DNA from: an uncultured Lachnospiraceae bacterium
Lineage (GTDB): Bacteria; Bacillota_A; Clostridia; Lachnospirales; Lachnospiraceae
DNA length: 5,159 nt
Direction: 5' to 3'
Assembly (NCBI GenBank): GCA_946410365.1
Contig: CAMKAA010000085.1
Location: 1-5,159 of the forward strand
Of the stretch, positions 1 to 5,159 are shown piece after piece (within the stretch, counting starts at the first letter, position 1; each line of letters opens with the position of its first letter). A model generated the notes under the pieces. It searched no databases. It had not been told where the DNA came from and worked only from the letters and a program-made list of their open reading frames with translations. Position numbers and translations under genes: made by a program.

Positions 1-2
1 AC

Positions 3-440
3 TGCTACACGACGATGCAGGATTACTTTTTGATGGAGAAAACAAAAGAGCCGGCATATGAGGTGCTGCGCGGATTTCTGGGAGACATCAACTCAGGCCT
101 TGAGAGAGAGGGATTCTTTGTCCGGTCAGAGATCAGCTTCGGGCACAGCGAAATTCTGGTGCAGAGAGACGCGGTCGCCAGAGTATTCGGGAATCTGATG
201 TCCAATATCATTAAATACGCGAGCAAGGAGGACGAGGTATTGGTCTGCTGCGAAGAGCAGGACAAATTTGTGGTGGTCACGGCGGTCAACAAGGTCAGGG
301 TCTTCGAGGGGGAAAAACCCGAGAGCACGGGATTCGGATCCCGGATAAGCAAAAGGCTGATGGAGGAGATGAACGGGGACTACAGTGCGGAGGAGTCCGG
401 CGGTTATTTCACGACTACGCTGAGATTTCTCAAAACCTGA
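3..440 (+). CDS. Sensor histidine kinase, C-terminal ATP-binding domain (5' partial)
   Basis: This is the C-terminal end of a two-component sensor kinase that would autophosphorylate a histidine and pass the phosphate to a response regulator. The frame is open from the left edge (145 visible codons), so the ATG at position 15 is an internal methionine and not a start. The visible part is one HATPase_c fold. The N-box is clear at visible residues 57-69 (RVFGNLMSNIIKYAS), with the ATP/Mg-binding Asn and the Lys-Tyr that follow. A G2-type glycine motif follows (ESTGFGSRISKRLMEEMNG), then a final beta strand (GGYFTTTLRF). The usual DxGxG of the G1 box is absent: VTAVNKV stands there, and the ATP lid is only about 14 residues. 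I recall a Firmicute kinase subfamily with Asn at this place and an 'ESTGxGL' motif, so this may be normal for the family. The sensor, membrane and phospho-acceptor His regions lie upstream. No response regulator is visible. Identification as a kinase is firm; signal and partner are unknown. Confidence 0.88.
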   Translation, partial: CYTTMQDYFLMEKTKEPAYEVLRGFLGDINSGLEREGFFVRSEISFGHSEILVQRDAVARVFGNLMSNIIKYASKEDEVLVCCEEQDKFVVVTAVNKVRVFEGEKPESTGFGSRISKRLMEEMNGDYSAEESGGYFTTTLRFLKT

Positions 441-492
441 CATCCTTGTGTCAAAATTTGGAACAGGCAGTTGGCTTCCTGCGCCGGCAGAC

Positions 493-521
493 TTGGCAAT
501 GAAGAGGACAGATGCTATAAT
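493..521 (+). promoter_or_regulatory. Sigma-A-type promoter with extended -10
   Basis: TTGGCA at 493-498 (one mismatch to TTGACA) is followed by a 17-bp spacer and a perfect TATAAT at 516-521. TGC directly before the -10 makes an extended -10 element (TGnTATAAT, 513-521). The predicted transcription start is near 527-529, which gives a leader of about 100 nt before the hydrolase GTG at 629. The promoter lies 53 bp past the stop of the kinase gene, so the downstream gene need not depend on kinase read-through. Prediction is from consensus match only. Confidence 0.8.
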
Positions 522-528
522 TATGAAG

Positions 529-556
529 ATTGTATAACATAGGAATGTTATACAAT
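529..556. promoter_or_regulatory. Perfect 12-bp inverted repeat at predicted +1 (operator or 5' stem-loop)
   Basis: ATTGTATAACAT (529-540) and ATGTTATACAAT (545-556) are exact reverse complements separated by AGGA. The repeat begins 7 bp after the -10 hexamer, so it covers roughly +1 to +28 of the predicted transcript. As DNA it has the symmetry and position expected of an operator for a dimeric repressor that blocks promoter clearance. As RNA it would form an AU-rich stem with a 4-nt loop at the extreme 5' end, which could protect the message from 5'-dependent decay. It is followed by ordinary A/T-rich sequence with no clean U-run, so it is unlikely to be an efficient terminator. I do not recognise the regulator. 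Confidence 0.7.
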
Positions 557-565
557 AAATAATTA

Positions 566-617
566 TGTAATTGTATGCGAAAAGGATTGCACAGTGTGTA
601 ATTGTTTTCGAATAAGG
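566..617 (+). repeat. Imperfect direct repeat in hydrolase leader, each copy ending in an AAGG
   Basis: The 20-nt segment 566-585 (TGTAATTGTATGCGAAAAGG) recurs at 597-617 with the same first nine bases (TGTAATTGT), a shared CGAA core and a final AAGG. The copies differ at two internal bases and by one inserted T, and are offset by 31 nt. Each copy ends in a purine-rich stretch that could act as a Shine-Dalgarno: the first (AAAAGGA) precedes a possible mini-ORF at 594, and the second leads into the ribosome site of the main gene. This could be a small local duplication or a pair of protein or RNA recognition sites. Confidence 0.5.
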
Positions 618-632
618 CAGGTGGCATTGTGA
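594..632 (+). CDS. Possible 12-codon upstream ORF overlapping the hydrolase start
   Basis: A GTG at 594-596 lies 7 nt after AAAAGGA (580-586), a good Shine-Dalgarno distance. The frame reads MCNCFRIRQVAL and ends with TGA at 630-632. That stop overlaps the GTG start of the hydrolase (629-631) in a GTGA arrangement, a geometry known from translationally coupled genes. The peptide matches nothing I recognise. Against it: the start is GTG, the frame is very short, and such overlaps arise by chance. If real, its translation would load ribosomes at the hydrolase start or expose that start. Confidence 0.25.
   Translation: MCNCFRIRQVAL
614..624 (+). promoter_or_regulatory. Ribosome binding site that decides the GTG start at 629
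   Basis: The purine-rich stretch AAGGCAGGTGG contains AGGTGG at 619-624, 4 nt before the GTG at 629, with AAGG slightly further upstream. The alternative in-frame TTG at 602 has its nearest purine-rich sequence (580-586) 15 nt away, which is too far. Starting at 629 also places Lys-Lys-Arg directly after the initiator, the normal beginning of a signal peptide. Confidence 0.65.
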
Positions 633-2320
633 AAAAGAGAGAGTTGATCAGACGATGGGGAATTCTGTTCCTTTCGTTTTCGCTAATAACCGGTACAGCG
701 TCTGTGCCCTCTTATACAGTAAATGCGGCTGAAGCGGGCAGTTATGAAACCGGCGGCGGGGAGATCGCGCCTGAGCCCGAGCCGGAACCCGAACCGGAAC
801 CTGAGCCCGGCGGCGGAGGTGATGACGGCGGCGAAGACAACTCGGGAACCGGCGGAGGCGATGACGGCGGTGAAGACAACTCGGGAACCGGCGGAGGCGG
901 CAGTCCGGCGCAGCCTGGCGATGATGAGAACGGTGACGACAGTGGTGACGACAGCGGCACCGGAACAACCGGCGGAAACACGACGGGAAATACGTCAGGA
1001 GGCAATACGGGCAGTACCTCGGAGGATATTGGCGGAGGCGGCGATACTTCGGATACAACGAGTACAGGGATCACTGCTGCCCCGGAAGGCAATACCGGAG
1101 CGACATCTGAAGTGGCAGCGCTGATCGAGCCTGTAAAGATCGGTGAGATGGACGAACCGGAAGGTTACAAAGAAGCCGAGAAATACAATGGCACCAACGA
1201 AGAGCTGATCGCTCAGCAGCACATTGTGACAGATCTGCCTGAGATCCGCAGGGATTTCCGCTTTACGACCGTCGACAAGGTCTATGCGTTCAGCGCCCGT
1301 GAAACGGATATCTACGAGGAACAGAAAGAGGATTCCAAAGTTGTCGGGACGATAGCCAGAAATGGTATTCTCTATGAACTGGAGAATGAGGACAACGGGT
1401 GGATCTATGTGGAATCGGGAGAAGCGAGAGGGTTTGTCCGTGAGGAGGACCTGATCCGCGGAGATGAGGCGGAGGAACTCCTGGAGTTCCTTGAGAGACA
1501 GGCTTCCCGAATTACGGCGATGCTTCCCAAAGGTGTTTCCAAAGAGTCTTACTTCTTCACAGCGCAGGACACAGTTCCATATTATGAAAATGATGCTTAT
1601 GCATTCCGCAGGATCACAACGCAGGAGGTCGTGATCAAAGCTGAGGCGGCTCTTTCGAAGTCTGATACAGGAATTCTGGAAGAGAGCACTGACGATGCGC
1701 GTACGGTAGGCAGTCTCAAAGAAGGCGACCTCGTCTACGTGATCGAAGAGGCTGACGACGGATGGCTGTTCGTGGAATCCGGTGATGTGCGCGGATTTAT
1801 CCCTTCTGATGAGCTTGACCGGAGTAATTCCGTACAGGCGCAGATCGACGAAGAGGGGGAGTCCTCGTTTGGCACCGCGAAGGAAGTGATAAAGCCCGGG
1901 GAAAATCGGGCGGTCTATTACAGTTTGTCTTCTGTAAAGGAAGGCGCCAAATATAACGAGGTCAGAGAGAAGATACTGGAAAAAGCGCTCTCATGCGTCG
2001 GAAATCCCTATGTGTGGGGCGGAACCAGCCTGACACACGGCGCGGATTGTTCCGGGTTTGTACAGACGCTGTACGGCATGTTCGGATACAAACTTCCGAG
2101 AGTGGCGGCTGCACAGTCCCGGGTAGGGACTCAGATCCCTGTGAGCGACGCGGCTCCGGGAGACCTGATCTTCTTTGCCAAAAACGGATATGTATATCAT
2201 GTCGCAATGTACGCGGGAGACGGAAAGACGGTCGAAGCGTACAGCAGCCAGTACGGCATTATCACGACGGAACTGAGTGATAGAAGCGCCGTTTGGGCGA
2301 CAAGGATCATTGAGGACTAA
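629..2320 (+). CDS. Secreted NlpC/P60 peptidoglycan endopeptidase with two SH3b repeats
   Basis: This complete 563-residue exported protein probably cuts gamma-D-Glu-diamino acid or related bonds in peptidoglycan stem peptides outside the cell. Residues 1-33 form a signal peptide: KKRELIRR, a hydrophobic core, and likely cleavage after VNA. Residues about 37-160 are a disordered linker: a (PE)6P run (48-60), two 13-residue Gly/Asp/Glu/Asn/Ser/Thr repeats, then Gly/Thr/Ser-rich sequence. Two related SH3b-like domains lie at about 217-277 and 335-398; each contains a DxGWxxVESGxxRGFxxxxxL pattern and probably binds wall. The NlpC/P60 domain spans about 447-563, with nucleophile Cys474 (GADCSGF), base His524 (YHVAMYAGDG) and the PGDLIFF strand. 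The 50- and 12-residue spacing to position 536 parallels Cys68-His119-His131 of E. coli Spr (MepS), but position 536 is Glu (VEAYSS) and not His. No LPXTG or C-terminal anchor is seen, so retention would rely on SH3b binding. Family assignment is firm; exact bond specificity is inference. Confidence 0.93.
   Translation: MKKRELIRRWGILFLSFSLITGTASVPSYTVNAAEAGSYETGGGEIAPEPEPEPEPEPEPGGGGDDGGEDNSGTGGGDDGGEDNSGTGGGGSPAQPGDDENGDDSGDDSGTGTTGGNTTGNTSGGNTGSTSEDIGGGGDTSDTTSTGITAAPEGNTGATSEVAALIEPVKIGEMDEPEGYKEAEKYNGTNEELIAQQHIVTDLPEIRRDFRFTTVDKVYAFSARETDIYEEQKEDSKVVGTIARNGILYELENEDNGWIYVESGEARGFVREEDLIRGDEAEELLEFLERQASRITAMLPKGVSKESYFFTAQDTVPYYENDAYAFRRITTQEVVIKAEAALSKSDTGILEESTDDARTVGSLKEGDLVYVIEEADDGWLFVESGDVRGFIPSDELDRSNSVQAQIDEEGESSFGTAKEVIKPGENRAVYYSLSSVKEGAKYNEVREKILEKALSCVGNPYVWGGTSLTHGADCSGFVQTLYGMFGYKLPRVAAAQSRVGTQIPVSDAAPGDLIFFAKNGYVYHVAMYAGDGKTVEAYSSQYGIITTELSDRSAVWATRIIED
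770..808 (+). repeat. Pro-Glu dipeptide repeat (PE)6P
   Basis: Six consecutive Pro-Glu dipeptides plus a final Pro (residues 48-60 of the hydrolase) are encoded with mixed codons (CCT/CCC/CCG and GAG/GAA). The codon mixing means the DNA is only an imperfect hexamer repeat. It lies a few residues after the signal peptide and would form a stiff, acidic, extended spacer. Confidence 0.85.
812..889 (+). repeat. Two tandem 39-bp repeats in the hydrolase linker
   Basis: Segments 812-850 and 851-889 are adjacent 39-bp units that differ at only two bases (third codon positions at 820/859 and 832/871). Each encodes the 13-residue unit GGGDDGGEDNSGT. A partial third unit (GGCGGAGGC) begins at 890. Both differences are silent, so the encoded units are identical. 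The length is a multiple of three, so copy-number change would keep the frame. Confidence 0.92.
932..955 (+). repeat. Two tandem 12-bp Gly-Asp-Asp-Ser repeats
   Basis: Two adjacent 12-bp units (GGTGACGACAGT, then the same ending in C) encode GDDS twice. They extend the acidic Gly/Asp character of the linker shortly after the 39-bp repeats. Confidence 0.75.
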
Positions 2321-2340
2321 AGTTCATAAGAGCACAGTAA

Positions 2341-2368
2341 AAGGGCTGCCGTATCAACGGCAGCCCTT
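2341..2368. terminator. Intrinsic terminator hairpin between convergent genes
   Basis: AAGGGCTGCCGT (2341-2352) and ACGGCAGCCCTT (2357-2368) form a perfect 12-bp stem around an ATCA loop. It sits 20 bp after the hydrolase stop and 15 bp beyond the YfhO stop on the other strand. Read on the minus strand, the stem ends in CCCTTTT, a short U-run, so it fits best as terminator for the YfhO gene. Read on the plus strand, the stem ends in TT followed by GCTGCG, a poor U-tract, so plus-strand termination may be weaker. It probably serves both genes. Confidence 0.85.
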
Positions 2369-2383
2369 GCTGCGTATATACTG

Positions 2384-5159
2384 TCAGAGAACCGGCTTTT
2401 CAGGTTCCTGTTCGGCGGAGGGTTCCTCAGAAGAGGTCACCTCTGCTTTTTCTTCGAGTGGGACATCTGCTGAAGGAGCTTCCGCAGGCTCTTCGGCGGG
2501 GATATCTTCCTCCGGCGCTGCGGATTCGGCGGATCCAAATTGCGGCTCGCGCTTTCCCGCGCGGCGTGACATGATCATCCAGAACAGGAACAGCAGAAGG
2601 CCGGCGGCTGAGAGACACAGCCCGTATAGAAGGCCTGGCGTCTCGTAGCGCAGCTCGATGGTGTGACGGCCGGGAGTGAGCCACAGTCCGCAGAACATGA
2701 GGTTTACATTCTCAAGGACCGCCGGAGTCCCGTCCACATAGGCTTTCCAGCCGGTGGAGAAAGGAACCGTCAGGCACAGGAGTTTGTTGTCCGAGACAGT
2801 GATCTCTCCGGTGACGCCCGTAGAGATGTAACTGCTCTTATTCTGGGAGATCTTCACATTTTCGAGAGACTCGGCGCCGAGTTTCGCTATTTTGTCTAAG
2901 TAGCCGGAAAGAGGCTCTGAGATCACGGAGAACTCGTCGAAGTGGTATACTCCGGGCCTGGGGAAGGTGACCACTATGTTATCGATCCCCTCTCTGACTG
3001 TATAGGAATTGAGGAGGAAGTCCTGGCGGCCCGAGTAGAACTGCTCGTCTCCCGGCAGAATGTAATTGACCTCGTTGCTTGTAAGCGCTGTTTCCCCGCT
3101 CTTAAAGTCCGCGCCGATCTTCACGTTAGAGGCGGGACGGGAATTACCGACCATCACGCGGATCTTATACCGCTCATAAGGTGTCAGAGCACTGAACATT
3201 TCGGGCGTGAACTGATCCTGCGGGTCACAGGATTTATCGTCGGAGTAAAGATCGAGCAGGGTGGATTCCCGGTAGCTGATGTTCTTCATGTAGAGATAGC
3301 ACTCGCCGGATGTGACAGGGGCAAAGGTCAGCTTCACCTGGGAACGCCCCTCGGTCACGACGAAGGTGCGGTCATCTGTCTGCACAACGCTGTCGTGAAG
3401 ACTCTCGCTCTCAAAGGGTACATTTCTGCAGTCAAGACCGGCGGCGATCTCTTCGATGGATCGGCTGTCCTGCAGACTCCCTGCCGAATCTGTCACGGCG
3501 TGAGTGAGGAGAACTTCCTGTTTCTGAGCCGGGGTGAGAGTATCGAACTGCTGCCGGCTGATCGTGCGGTCGTATGTGTAACCCAGGGGGAGAGGGCTCA
3601 GATTCTGATAAACGGAGTTGGCCGTATTCTGATCCAGAGACGTATCTGAATAACCTGCCGGGAGTTTTTCCGGGTGCATGCAGTAGAGGTAGCTCACGGA
3701 AGCCAGTTCGTTGAGGATCGCCCGGTTGTCGAGGTTGGTGAACTGCCAGGCGTTGTTATTCACATCAGAGACAGCAAGGGAATCCAGATATTCCAGCACA
3801 TAGGGGCTGTTGACGCTCCAGAAGGACTGGGTGGAGGACAGCCCGTTAAGCATGGAAGTATTCTGATACCAGAAACCGGGCTCCGTGTTGGAGACTCTCA
3901 CGAAGGACTCCCCGTCAAATCCGATCGACGAAGAGATCTGGGAAGTGTCGTTGAGCCACATGTTCCTGTCATTGGCCGGAGAAGCGCCAAGCCCTGTCCG
4001 GAAGGGAGCCAGGCAGTCCAGTTCTTTATAACTCTCGATCCTGTCGCTGAAGCGGGGGTCGTTCTCGCAGATGCCGTTGAGACAGATGCTGACGACTGTG
4101 AGAAGGAGGATACCGCGTTCCGCGCGAATGATCCGCTTAGCCCGCCTGCGCTCTGCTTTCGGATCTTCGGCGCTGCCGGCATCGTCTGCCGCAAACTCAG
4201 ACCTCTGGGCGAGGAACAGGTGGAAGAGAGTAAAGCCGGTTAAGATGACCGGTATCAGGAAATTGATCTCCAGCTTATAGGAGAGGAAGAAGCATACGGC
4301 AAAATAGAGAGTGAAGCCGACGGCCATCACTTTTTTCTGAACGCGGGTCAGTGTAAAGAGCAGGGGCCACAGTTCCGCGACAAGCATGGCGATCAGAGCA
4401 GAATAAGCCCAGCACCAGCGGTTGATCGGGTAGGAAAAGCCGTTGGTAAGATATCCGAAAGCAGGGATGAACAGGAGGGCCGAGTACAGAAGGAACTGAA
4501 GACGCAGCTTGATAAAGCCCTTGGCGCTAAAAAGGAGAAAGACGCACAGGAGCGCGGTTCCGGCATAACAAAGAGCTCCGTACTGCACTTCGTTGCAGGC
4601 AAGAAAATCAAGAGGCAGCATGCGGCAGGAGCGGGCTTCATAGAAAAGATTGATGGCCGGCTTAAGGGCAATACGCTTATTGCCGAGGACTGTCACAGCC
4701 ATGGGCAGCAGGATGGCGCCCCCCATGGCGACGCCGACTGTGCCGGCCGCAAACATGACGCCGATCTCGGCAAAGCGGCGCCCAAATTCCCCGCGGGCAA
4801 TGGGAAAATAGCGGAAGCAGGCGTACATTACGGCCAGGATCACAATGCTGACAATAAAGTAGAAGTTGCTCACTGTCGCAAGGAAGATGGAGATGATAAA
4901 TAACCAGGGCTTATAGCCGCCGCGAACCTTCTCGATCCCGAGAAGAACGAGAGGGAAGATGATCATCGCGTTCAGAAAGATCGGCTGGCCGAAGCAGGTG
5001 ATCAGCGCGAATCCGCAGAAGGTGTAGATCAGGGAGCCGGCGAGGCATCCCCTGTCATGCTCCGCAGAAGGCCAGCGGAAGCGGCAGAGCGCGGACATGG
5101 CAAGGCCTGAGCAGTAATTCTTGACCGGGATCAGCAGGCAGTAGAACAGATAGATATAT
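2384..5159 (-). CDS. YfhO-family multi-pass membrane protein (5' partial)
   Basis: This is a large integral membrane protein of the YfhO family (GT-C-like fold). B. subtilis YfhO and Listeria relatives take part in adding sugars to lipoteichoic acid outside the membrane from lipid-linked donors; this protein's substrate is inferred only. The frame stays open to the window edge (924 visible codons, the last reaching 5158), so the Met at 5098 is internal. The visible N-terminal part (residues 1-363) holds about ten hydrophobic segments, including the SLIYTFCGF and NGFSYPINRW stretches typical of the family. A charged loop at about 318-348 (Asp/Glu then Arg/Lys-rich) is probably cytoplasmic. About 365-840 is a long extracytoplasmic region ending in the family's C-terminal signature: VPFSTGWKAYVDG and TPGRHTIELRYETPG. 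A last membrane segment lies at about 842-864, with RRAGKR just after it, then a 60-residue acidic tail. The gene converges with the hydrolase and shares its terminator. Its promoter, start and operon partners lie beyond the right edge. Confidence 0.9.
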   Translation of the reverse strand, partial: YIYLFYCLLIPVKNYCSGLAMSALCRFRWPSAEHDRGCLAGSLIYTFCGFALITCFGQPIFLNAMIIFPLVLLGIEKVRGGYKPWLFIISIFLATVSNFYFIVSIVILAVMYACFRYFPIARGEFGRRFAEIGVMFAAGTVGVAMGGAILLPMAVTVLGNKRIALKPAINLFYEARSCRMLPLDFLACNEVQYGALCYAGTALLCVFLLFSAKGFIKLRLQFLLYSALLFIPAFGYLTNGFSYPINRWCWAYSALIAMLVAELWPLLFTLTRVQKKVMAVGFTLYFAVCFFLSYKLEINFLIPVILTGFTLFHLFLAQRSEFAADDAGSAEDPKAERRRAKRIIRAERGILLLTVVSICLNGICENDPRFSDRIESYKELDCLAPFRTGLGASPANDRNMWLNDTSQISSSIGFDGESFVRVSNTEPGFWYQNTSMLNGLSSTQSFWSVNSPYVLEYLDSLAVSDVNNNAWQFTNLDNRAILNELASVSYLYCMHPEKLPAGYSDTSLDQNTANSVYQNLSPLPLGYTYDRTISRQQFDTLTPAQKQEVLLTHAVTDSAGSLQDSRSIEEIAAGLDCRNVPFESESLHDSVVQTDDRTFVVTEGRSQVKLTFAPVTSGECYLYMKNISYRESTLLDLYSDDKSCDPQDQFTPEMFSALTPYERYKIRVMVGNSRPASNVKIGADFKSGETALTSNEVNYILPGDEQFYSGRQDFLLNSYTVREGIDNIVVTFPRPGVYHFDEFSVISEPLSGYLDKIAKLGAESLENVKISQNKSSYISTGVTGEITVSDNKLLCLTVPFSTGWKAYVDGTPAVLENVNLMFCGLWLTPGRHTIELRYETPGLLYGLCLSAAGLLLFLFWMIMSRRAGKREPQFGSAESAAPEEDIPAEEPAEAPSADVPLEEKAEVTSSEEPSAEQEPEKPVL
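2387..2566 (-). other. Acidic Pro/Glu/Ala-rich C-terminal tail of the YfhO protein
   Basis: The last 60 residues, after the final membrane helix, begin RRAGKREPQF and continue as low-complexity sequence rich in Glu, Pro, Ala and Ser (for example PAEEPAEAPSADVPLEEK). The positive cluster next to the helix suggests by the positive-inside rule that the tail is cytoplasmic. It looks disordered and has no catalytic motif. As I recall the family, many members end soon after the last helix, so this is probably a lineage-specific extension. Confidence 0.7.

Noticed and set aside
441..492. A terminator for the histidine kinase gene
   Set aside because: Only 4-bp complementarities such as CTGC-GCCG-GCAG (479-490) are present, with no U-run; I cannot support a terminator here.
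602..628. TTG at 602 as the hydrolase start, adding nine residues
   Set aside because: No Shine-Dalgarno at suitable spacing, and the added residues would precede a normal Lys-Lys-Arg signal-peptide start at GTG 629.
629..730. Twin-arginine (Tat) signal in the hydrolase N-terminus
   Set aside because: The Arg-Arg pair is followed by WGIL and lacks the S-R-R-x-F-L-K pattern; the hydrophobic core suits the Sec pathway.
812..955. Tandem repeats as a CRISPR array
   Set aside because: Units are adjacent with no unique spacers, keep one reading frame and encode a repeated peptide.
742..1092. Minus-strand open frame rich in Pro/Ser/Val opposite the hydrolase linker
   Set aside because: Low-complexity Gly/Asp/Glu codons lack reverse-strand stops, so open frames here are expected; another minus-strand frame (648-1058) is Arg-rich for the same reason.
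2942..3649. Long open frame (235 codons) on the plus strand inside the YfhO gene
   Set aside because: It lies antisense to a clearly recognisable YfhO extracytoplasmic region, has no family-like motifs and no good ribosome site; it is a codon-bias shadow.
3674..4243. Second long plus-strand open frame (189 codons) opposite the YfhO gene
   Set aside because: Its sequence has no recognisable domain, and the opposite strand encodes a consistent membrane/extracytoplasmic protein across the same stretch.
5096..5098. ATG at 5098 (minus strand) as the YfhO start
   Set aside because: The frame continues upstream to the window edge with hydrophobic sequence (YLFYCLLIPV) that fits a family membrane segment, so the true start is outside.

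Overview
The window looks like a chromosomal segment of a Gram-positive Firmicute, most likely a clostridial (Lachnospiraceae-like) gut-type bacterium with moderate G+C. The inference rests on gene content: a small non-canonical histidine kinase end, a secreted SH3b-NlpC/P60 wall hydrolase with a Gly/Asp/Ser/Thr-rich linker, and a large YfhO-family membrane protein. It also rests on a TTGGCA-N17-TATAAT promoter and Shine-Dalgarno-led GTG start. No species can be named from the sequence alone.

Layout. 1-440 (+) is the 3' end of a sensor histidine kinase (ATP-binding domain only). 441-628 is an intergenic leader that is richer in signals than its length suggests. It holds a near-consensus extended -10 promoter (493-521), a perfect 12-bp inverted repeat starting at the predicted +1 (529-556), an imperfect 20/21-nt direct repeat (566-617), and a possible 12-codon upstream ORF (594-632) whose TGA overlaps the next gene's GTG. 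629-2320 (+) is a complete exported NlpC/P60 endopeptidase: signal peptide, acidic/glycine-rich linker with tandem repeats, two SH3b repeats and a catalytic domain. 2341-2368 is a perfect 12-bp terminator hairpin between convergent genes. 2384-5159 (-) is a YfhO-family multi-pass membrane protein that runs off the right edge, so its N-terminus is missing.

How they fit together. Two of the three genes act on the cell envelope: the hydrolase probably cleaves peptidoglycan stem peptides, and YfhO proteins are linked in other Firmicutes to glycosylation of wall polymers such as lipoteichoic acid. The kinase may sense envelope or other signals, but its partner regulator and sensor domain lie outside the window. 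The hydrolase has its own promoter, so it is probably transcribed separately from the kinase. Nothing here is convincingly a new multi-gene system. The most unusual part is the 5' leader of the hydrolase gene, followed by the glutamate at the usual third catalytic position of the NlpC/P60 domain.
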